Assembly: GCA_937915735.1 (NCBI GenBank)
Contig: CALGGS010000147.1
Span: 1 to 8,536, forward strand
DNA: 8,536 bases
Reading direction: 5' to 3'
Source of the DNA: an uncultured Treponema sp.
GTDB taxonomy: Bacteria > Spirochaetota > Spirochaetia > Treponematales > Treponemataceae
The translations under genes were made by a program, and so were the position numbers. How positions within the stretch are numbered: the stretch's first letter is position 1; each line of letters begins with the position of its first letter. The notes beneath the pieces are model-generated. The model saw nothing but the letters and a program-made list of their open reading frames with translations. It did no database searches and had not been told where the DNA came from. This document shows, in pieces, positions 5,650-8,536 of this stretch.

Positions 5650-7080
5650 TTAGATAGAATTTTTTATTTGTTTAGTTAATGCGTTTATAATATCTGAAAT
5701 AGCCATATCTCCAGTTTTTATGCGCTTATCGATATTGTCATAAGATGATAAAACTGTAGAATGATCGCGTCCTCCAAATTCTTCTCCAATTTCGCTTAAA
5801 GAATATTCAGTCAGCACGCGGCTAAGATAAATTGCTATGTGTCTTGGAACAGCTACAGTTTTTTTACGAGAAGAGCTTTTTAAATCGTCAATGGAAATAT
5901 TGTAAAAATCACTGACAACCTTCTGAATTGTTTCCAAAGTAATTATAGAAAGTCCAGAAGAATTTATTGAAGAACCAAGTTGCTCCATAGCGATGTCTAA
6001 AGTAAGCTCTTTATTCATCAGCTCAGCGTATGAAATCATAGTTCCAAGGGCGCCTTCAATTTCACGGACATTTGACTGAAAACTTTTTGCAATAAATTCT
6101 TTTACTTCCTGACTTATTGATTTGCCTTGAATCTCAAGCTTTTTATCGATGATAGCGAGTCGTGTTTCGTAGTCAGGAATTTTAAGGTCAATATTTTGTC
6201 CTCGCGCGAATCGAGTTCTAAGCCTTTCGACTATTCCCTTTATTTCACTTACAGGGCGGTCACTTGTAAAAACAATCTGTCCCTTTCTATTATATATCTC
6301 GTCAAATGTATAGAATAATTCATCTTGAAGTTTTTCAGATTTTTCGAGGAACTGAATATCATCAAGAAGAAGAACATCTAGTTTTCGATATTTTTTTGTG
6401 AATTTTTCTGTAGTGTGCTGCCTGAGGGCGGCGGTAAATTCATTCATCAAAGATTCTGTCGTAATATAAGAAATTTTTGTGGATGGATTTTTTGAGTAAA
6501 TGTAATTTCCTATAGAAACCATAAGGTGAGTTTTTCCTACTCCAGAAGGTCCATAAAGAAGAATTGGGTTGTAATTTTTATGACCTGGCGATTTTGCTGC
6601 GGCAAGACAAGCAGAGTAGGCATATTGTGAGTTATCGCCTGGAACGAAATTTTCAAATGTATAATCTTCAATAAGCTGGGGATGAGAATTAAACTGATTC
6701 TGTGAAGAAGAATTTAAAAAAATATCAGATGACTGATTTTCAGAATTTTCTGATTTTAAAACAGGTTTTTCAGATTCTGGAGAAGATGAAACGGACGAAC
6801 TTACTTCTGTAGGCTTTAAATTAATAACCGGTGAAAGAGTTATGATTTGTCCTGTAAGCTCATTTATTTTAGATTCGATTTTTGAAATGTTTCCTTTTTG
6901 AATCATTCTGTCCCACATAAACTTTGAAGCTACATTTACTTTTATTTCAGAAATTGTGTCTTCAATGTAAGAAATATTAAAATTCAAAATGAATTCATTT
7001 TCCTTTCCAGAAGATTTTAGTTCTTCTCGAATTTGGTTCATTGCTTCTTCAAAAAAATCTTTATAATTCTGCTCTGCCAT
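5650..7080 (-). CDS. dnaA: Chromosomal replication initiator DnaA
   Basis: DnaA is an AAA+ ATPase that binds DnaA boxes, melts the origin and recruits the helicase loader. It is 476 residues long. Domain I (about 1-85) contains the N-terminal helices. Domain II is a Ser/Asn-rich linker (about 90-135). Domain III (about 137-355) has Walker A GPSGVGKTH (177-185), Walker B LLLDDIQF (237-244), sensor I FTSDRP (271-276), the arginine-finger region RLRTRFARG (286-294) and sensor II NVREIEGAL (337-345). Domain IV (about 377-476) has the basic loop KKTVAVPRH and the signature GGRDHSTV (436-443), which contacts the box. The region after the arginine finger reads RFARG where many DnaA proteins have RF-x-WG. 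The ATG at 7080 is preceded by an in-frame stop four codons after a T/A-rich stretch and has no visible Shine-Dalgarno sequence, which is odd beside dnaN. Box variants in both flanking gaps suit autoregulation. Confidence 0.98.
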   Translation of the reverse strand: MAEQNYKDFFEEAMNQIREELKSSGKENEFILNFNISYIEDTISEIKVNVASKFMWDRMIQKGNISKIESKINELTGQIITLSPVINLKPTEVSSSVSSSPESEKPVLKSENSENQSSDIFLNSSSQNQFNSHPQLIEDYTFENFVPGDNSQYAYSACLAAAKSPGHKNYNPILLYGPSGVGKTHLMVSIGNYIYSKNPSTKISYITTESLMNEFTAALRQHTTEKFTKKYRKLDVLLLDDIQFLEKSEKLQDELFYTFDEIYNRKGQIVFTSDRPVSEIKGIVERLRTRFARGQNIDLKIPDYETRLAIIDKKLEIQGKSISQEVKEFIAKSFQSNVREIEGALGTMISYAELMNKELTLDIAMEQLGSSINSSGLSIITLETIQKVVSDFYNISIDDLKSSSRKKTVAVPRHIAIYLSRVLTEYSLSEIGEEFGGRDHSTVLSSYDNIDKRIKTGDMAISDIINALTKQIKNSI

Positions 7081-7116
7081 ATAAAATATATTTTAGAATA
7101 AAATTTTATTTTTTTC

Positions 7117-7199
7117 TATGGATAAAAGGTAAAAACCGCGGAAATCACTTTTGTGTATGATGAGTAATTAGACAGTATCTCTTTCAGCAAAATATTATA
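7117..7199 (-). promoter_or_regulatory. dnaA promoter candidate (-10) with a near-DnaA box in the leader
   Basis: A perfect TATAAT lies on the minus strand at 7199-7194. No good -35 is found 15-19 bp upstream, where the DNA is A/T-rich. A start near 7187 would give a leader of about 107 nt. In that leader TTATCCATA (7125-7117) matches the DnaA-box consensus at 8 of 9 positions, a possible point of autoregulation. The leader also holds a CCGCGG palindrome near 7137-7142. Confidence 0.45.
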
Positions 7200-7314
7200 G
7201 AGTAAAGTTCATAAGAATAATTTTTTTTGATTTAAAAAAAATAAACTAATGTTCGTATATAAAAACTTTATGATTTTTATGAGTAATTTTTTTCTAAAAA
7301 TTTTATTTTTTATG

Positions 7315-7343
7315 CTGACAAAAGTTCGTTTGTAATATATACT
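7315..7343 (+). promoter_or_regulatory. Promoter of the small RNA
   Basis: CTGACA (7315-7320; 5 of 6 to TTGACA) and TATACT (7338-7343; 5 of 6 to TATAAT) are separated by exactly 17 bp. A start 7 nt downstream falls on G7350, in a GGGG run. It is the best sigma70-type promoter in the window and points away from dnaA. Confidence 0.75.
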
Positions 7344-7349
7344 GTTTTT

Positions 7350-7453
7350 GGGGATTTTTGGTAGTGAATCAGTCACCCTCCTTTTCGTTCATATTCTGTG
7401 ACTGATTATAACCATCAGGCGACCTGGGAAGATTTCTTCCCAGGTTTTTTTTT
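7350..7453 (+). ncRNA. Putative small structured RNA, about 104 nt, unknown family
   Basis: It is bounded by a near-consensus promoter (7315-7343) and a strong terminator (7422-7453), with no protein gene between. The first domain is a 10-bp perfect stem, AATCAGTCAC (7367-7376) with GTGACTGATT (7398-7407). It may be extended across an internal loop by TGGT (7359-7362) with ACCA (7411-7414). The 21-nt loop starts with CCTCC (7377-7381). Together with the stem end this reads CACCCTCCTTT, one base longer than the anti-Shine-Dalgarno tail CACCTCCTTT of 16S rRNA. C-rich loops of this kind are used by several bacterial small RNAs to pair with ribosome binding sites, so a trans-acting regulator is a reasonable guess. 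I do not recognise SRP RNA (no GGAAG...GCAGC tetraloop domain), 6S RNA or tmRNA. A 13-codon GTG frame inside has no ribosome binding site. No + strand gene lies downstream for it to attenuate. Confidence 0.7.
7422..7453 (+). terminator. Strong Rho-independent terminator of the small RNA
   Basis: CCTGGGAAG (7423-7431) pairs with CTTCCCAGG (7436-7444) with a 4-nt AUUU loop, or 2 nt if A7432-T7435 also pairs. A7422-T7445 can lengthen the stem. Nine T follow (7445-7453). There is no T-tract on the other side, so it acts on + strand transcripts only. It ends transcription just before the first parS-like site. Confidence 0.92.
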
Positions 7454-7462
7454 ATTTAAAAA

Positions 7463-7478
7463 TGTTTTATGTGAAACA
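7463..7478. promoter_or_regulatory. parS-like site 1
   Basis: TGTTTTATGTGAAACA matches the conserved chromosomal parS TGTTTCACGTGAAACA at 14 of 16 positions. It lies 9 bp past the small-RNA T-tract and 4 bp before an inverted DnaA-box pair. Confidence 0.75.
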
Positions 7479-7482
7479 TAAC

Positions 7483-7514
7483 TTATCCACAATTTGTTTA
7501 CATTCTGTGGAAAA
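7483..7514. other. Inverted DnaA-box pair A
   Basis: TTATCCACA (7483-7491, a perfect consensus box) and TGTGGAAAA (7506-7514) face each other with 14 bp between. Confidence 0.85.
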
Positions 7515-7563
7515 CTCACCAAGAAGTTTATTTCACAATTTTATGTCACTAATTATAAGTCTC

Positions 7564-7579
7564 TGTTTCACGGGAAACA
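7564..7579. promoter_or_regulatory. parS-like site 2
   Basis: TGTTTCACGGGAAACA, 15 of 16 to parS; the only difference is G for T at position 10. It is part of a 24-bp exact repeat with site 4 (7564-7587 and 7748-7771). No DnaA box is adjacent. Confidence 0.85.
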
Positions 7580-7691
7580 TTTATGGGTAGAAGTTCTAAT
7601 TATTTTCAATGTTTTGTTCTTATTATTTTTCTTTTACTATAATTGAGCTAATAAAATTTTTAACTTTATATTGTCATTGATTATAGAAATT

Positions 7692-7707
7692 TGTTTTATG
7701 TGAAACT
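7692..7707. promoter_or_regulatory. parS-like site 3
   Basis: TGTTTTATGTGAAACT, 13 of 16 to parS. It shares the TTTTATGTGAAAC core with site 1. Confidence 0.65.
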
Positions 7708-7747
7708 TTTCTATTTCATTTGAATTCATAAATTAATTAAAAACCAA

Positions 7748-7763
7748 TGTTTCACGGGAAACA
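7748..7763. promoter_or_regulatory. parS-like site 4
   Basis: TGTTTCACGGGAAACA, identical to sites 2 and 6; 15 of 16 to parS. Its right flank (to 7771) is also identical to that of site 2. Confidence 0.85.
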
Positions 7764-7792
7764 TTTATGGGGTCGGGTTTTTGCAAAAAGTA

Positions 7793-7844
7793 TGTCATTG
7801 CCGTGCTCAGGGGCATTACTTGTCGCCCTTGCCTGATAATGACA
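7793..7844. repeat. GC-rich hairpin element flanked by T-tracts on both sides
   Basis: TGTCATT (7793-7799) pairs with AATGACA (7838-7844). Inside, CAGGGGC (7808-7814) pairs with GCCCTTG (7825-7831) with one G-U pair. It is an isolated GC-rich block in A/T-rich DNA. A T-rich stretch (TTATTTTTT, 7851-7859) follows on the + strand, and TTTTT follows on the minus strand (7789-7785). It could be a bidirectional terminator, a small RNA, or a copy of a dispersed palindromic repeat. Its TGCCGTG motif also occurs in the terminator at 3335. Confidence 0.5.
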
Positions 7845-7911
7845 TTAATCTTATTTTTTGCTATTTTTCAAAGTTTCTGAAGACTTTTAACGCAAATCTT
7901 TTATAAAGAAT

Positions 7912-7927
7912 TGTTTCACATGAAACT
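7912..7927. promoter_or_regulatory. parS-like site 5
   Basis: TGTTTCACATGAAACT, 14 of 16 to parS; the inner 14 bases (GTTTCACATGAAAC) are near-palindromic. No DnaA box is adjacent. Confidence 0.75.
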
Positions 7928-7995
7928 TTTTTTTCAAACTGATTATGAAAATAAATTGTTTTTTTTAGAAATTTTTTAATTGGCACAGTTTTGTG

Positions 7996-8025
7996 TTTTC
8001 AAAATAAAACTTATTGTTTTGAAAA
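7996..8025. repeat. Inverted repeat in the A/T-rich spacer
   Basis: TTTTCAAAA (7996-8004) and TTTTGAAAA (8017-8025) form a perfect 9-bp inverted repeat with a 12-nt centre. It resembles the TTTTCAAA and TTTGAAAA arms of the repeats near 159-252. Purely A/T-rich pairing makes a stable RNA hairpin unlikely; a protein site or chance is possible. Confidence 0.35.
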
Positions 8026-8112
8026 AAAAGTCTGTTTCTGGTGTAATACAATAATCTTTATATTGGTAATGATACTAGTTTTGTAAATTTCAACTTTTGT
8101 TCTGATGTATTT

Positions 8113-8128
8113 TGTTTCACGGGAAACA
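8113..8128. promoter_or_regulatory. parS-like site 6
   Basis: TGTTTCACGGGAAACA, identical to sites 2 and 4. It is followed after 14 bp by inverted DnaA-box pair B. Confidence 0.85.
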
Positions 8129-8142
8129 AAAATTTACATAAC

Positions 8143-8174
8143 TTATCAACAGGTTTTAAACAATTTGTGGAAAA
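8143..8174. other. Inverted DnaA-box pair B
   Basis: TTATCAACA (8143-8151; 8 of 9 to TTATCCACA) and TGTGGAAAA (8166-8174) face each other across 14 bp. Confidence 0.8.
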
Positions 8175-8187
8175 CTTCTTGTATTAT

Positions 8188-8203
8188 TGTTCCATGTGAA
8201 ACT
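8188..8203. promoter_or_regulatory. parS-like site 7
   Basis: TGTTCCATGTGAAACT, 13 of 16 to parS. C at position 5 is a known tolerated variant in Bacillus parS sites. Pair C follows after 32 bp. Confidence 0.65.
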
Positions 8204-8235
8204 CTTGATATATTAACCATGTTTAATACTTTTAT

Positions 8236-8267
8236 TTTTCAACAAATTGTGAACACTTTGTGGAAAA
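8236..8267. other. Inverted DnaA-box pair C
   Basis: TTTTCAACA (8236-8244) and TGTGGAAAA (8259-8267) face each other across 14 bp. The spacer holds a further TTGTGAACA-like half box. Confidence 0.75.
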
Positions 8268-8280
8268 ACAAAATAAATTA

Positions 8281-8296
8281 TGTTTCATATGAAACA
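8281..8296. promoter_or_regulatory. parS-like site 8
   Basis: TGTTTCATATGAAACA is a perfect 16-bp palindrome and matches parS at 14 of 16 positions (centre AT|AT instead of AC|GT). Pair D follows after 14 bp, the same gap as in module 6. Confidence 0.75.
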
Positions 8297-8310
8297 CAAT
8301 TCTATATTAG

Positions 8311-8342
8311 TTTTCAACAGTTTGTTAGAAAATTGTGGAAAA
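8311..8342. other. Inverted DnaA-box pair D
   Basis: TTTTCAACA (8311-8319) and TGTGGAAAA (8334-8342) face each other across 14 bp. This is the last box seen before the right end. Confidence 0.75.
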
Positions 8343-8536
8343 CTTTTGCTCACTAGCGATAGTGCGGATTTTTAAAAGGGGTAGTTAAAAACTCTTTAAA
8401 CTCACTTCCGTTAGATTGAATTTTTGATATTCGATTTTATATTTTCTCAAAAATGAACTAACGATATTTCTTTTTTAGCCATAATTTCGACTTTTTGAAT
8501 TTGCCAAACATTAAATTGAACACTTGCATGGAAGCA
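8343..8536. other. Right-end stretch, no supported gene
   Basis: A short hairpin, CACTA-GCGA-TAGTG (8351-8364), has a GNRA-type tetraloop and a TTTTT run four bases later (8369-8373); it could be a weak + strand terminator. Two minus-strand frames are open to the window edge: one ends at 8447 (...IMAKKEISLVHF) and one at about 8457 (...KKSKLWLKKKYR). Either could be the C-terminus of a gene outside the window, but neither is recognisable. I see no parS-like site or DnaA box here. Confidence 0.4.

Larger units (their letters stand above)
7463..8342. other. Combined centromere and DnaA-box region upstream of dnaA
   Basis: This 880-bp stretch carries eight parS-like 16-mers and four inverted DnaA-box pairs, listed separately. 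Composite parS plus DnaA-pair modules lie at both ends (7463-7514 and 8113-8342), while four parS-like sites without boxes fill the centre (7564-7927). No open frame here looks like a gene. With the dnaA-dnaN gap it would form a bipartite oriC. ParB spreading from this cluster is inferred; parA and parB are not in the window. Confidence 0.75.

Noticed and set aside
7364..7405. 13-codon GTG frame inside the small RNA, as a leader peptide
   Set aside because: No ribosome binding site, no codon run typical of attenuators, and no downstream gene to control.
7638..7643. TATAAT on the + strand as a promoter
   Set aside because: Only a poor -35 (TTGTTC at 18 bp) and no gene or structured RNA downstream.
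7980..7996. sigma54-like TTGGCACA...TTGTG
   Set aside because: The -24/-12 spacing is one base short, the -12 lacks GC, and no gene follows.
7463..8296. CRISPR array or phage iterons
   Set aside because: Repeats are 16-bp palindromes at irregular intervals (56-201 bp) that match parS; no regular spacers and no cas genes.
8105..8356. 83-codon open frame on the + strand
   Set aside because: It consists of three parS-like sites and three DnaA-box pairs read in frame; the repeated LWK(T/N) comes from TGTGGAAAA. It has no ribosome binding site and no protein-like composition.
8528..8536. ATG at the right edge as a gene start
   Set aside because: Only three codons are visible and no ribosome binding site precedes it.

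Overview
The window looks like the chromosomal replication origin neighbourhood of a low-GC spirochaete, most likely a Treponema of the gut or rumen type. The basis is the order dnaA-dnaN on the minus strand, treponeme-like DnaA, DnaN and GyrA sequences, a two-centre desulfoferrodoxin (superoxide reductase) of an anaerobe, and very AT-rich intergenic DNA. The genus is an inference from remembered family sequences, not from a search.

Left part (1-3412): the first bases hold the N-terminus of a minus-strand AAA-type ATPase cut by the window edge. Its promoter lies inside 39-bp tandem repeats and it may be leaderless. Divergent from it are gyrA (408-2924) and, 28 bp later, a class II desulfoferrodoxin gene (2953-3327), closed by a hairpin terminator.

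Middle part (3413-7080, minus strand): dnaA, dnaN and a secreted protein of unknown function run leftward. The 310-bp dnaA-dnaN gap carries what looks like the unwinding site. It has three DnaA boxes or near-boxes in a strict 19-bp register, a degenerate box, a GGGC cluster, six TAA trios and 45 bp of pure A/T. The dnaN promoter overlaps a perfect 16-bp palindrome.

Right part (7081-8536): about 1.45 kb without a convincing protein gene. It holds a dnaA promoter candidate and a probable small RNA of about 104 nt, with its own sigma70 promoter, a 10-bp stem, a C-rich loop resembling anti-Shine-Dalgarno sequence, and a strong terminator. Beyond that are eight parS-like palindromes in 834 bp and four inverted DnaA-box pairs, each with exactly 14 bp between the boxes. 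Each pair lies just right of a parS-like site. A GC-rich hairpin element with T-tracts on both sides sits in the middle. Together the two non-coding regions look like a bipartite oriC fused to a centromere, where DnaA (initiation) and ParB (segregation) would load side by side. The ParA/ParB genes are not in the window.

The most unusual points are the repeated parS + [DnaA box-N14-inverted DnaA box] modules, the small RNA between dnaA and the centromere, the head-on orientation of gyrA so close to the origin, and the sharp change of wobble-base use inside gyrA.
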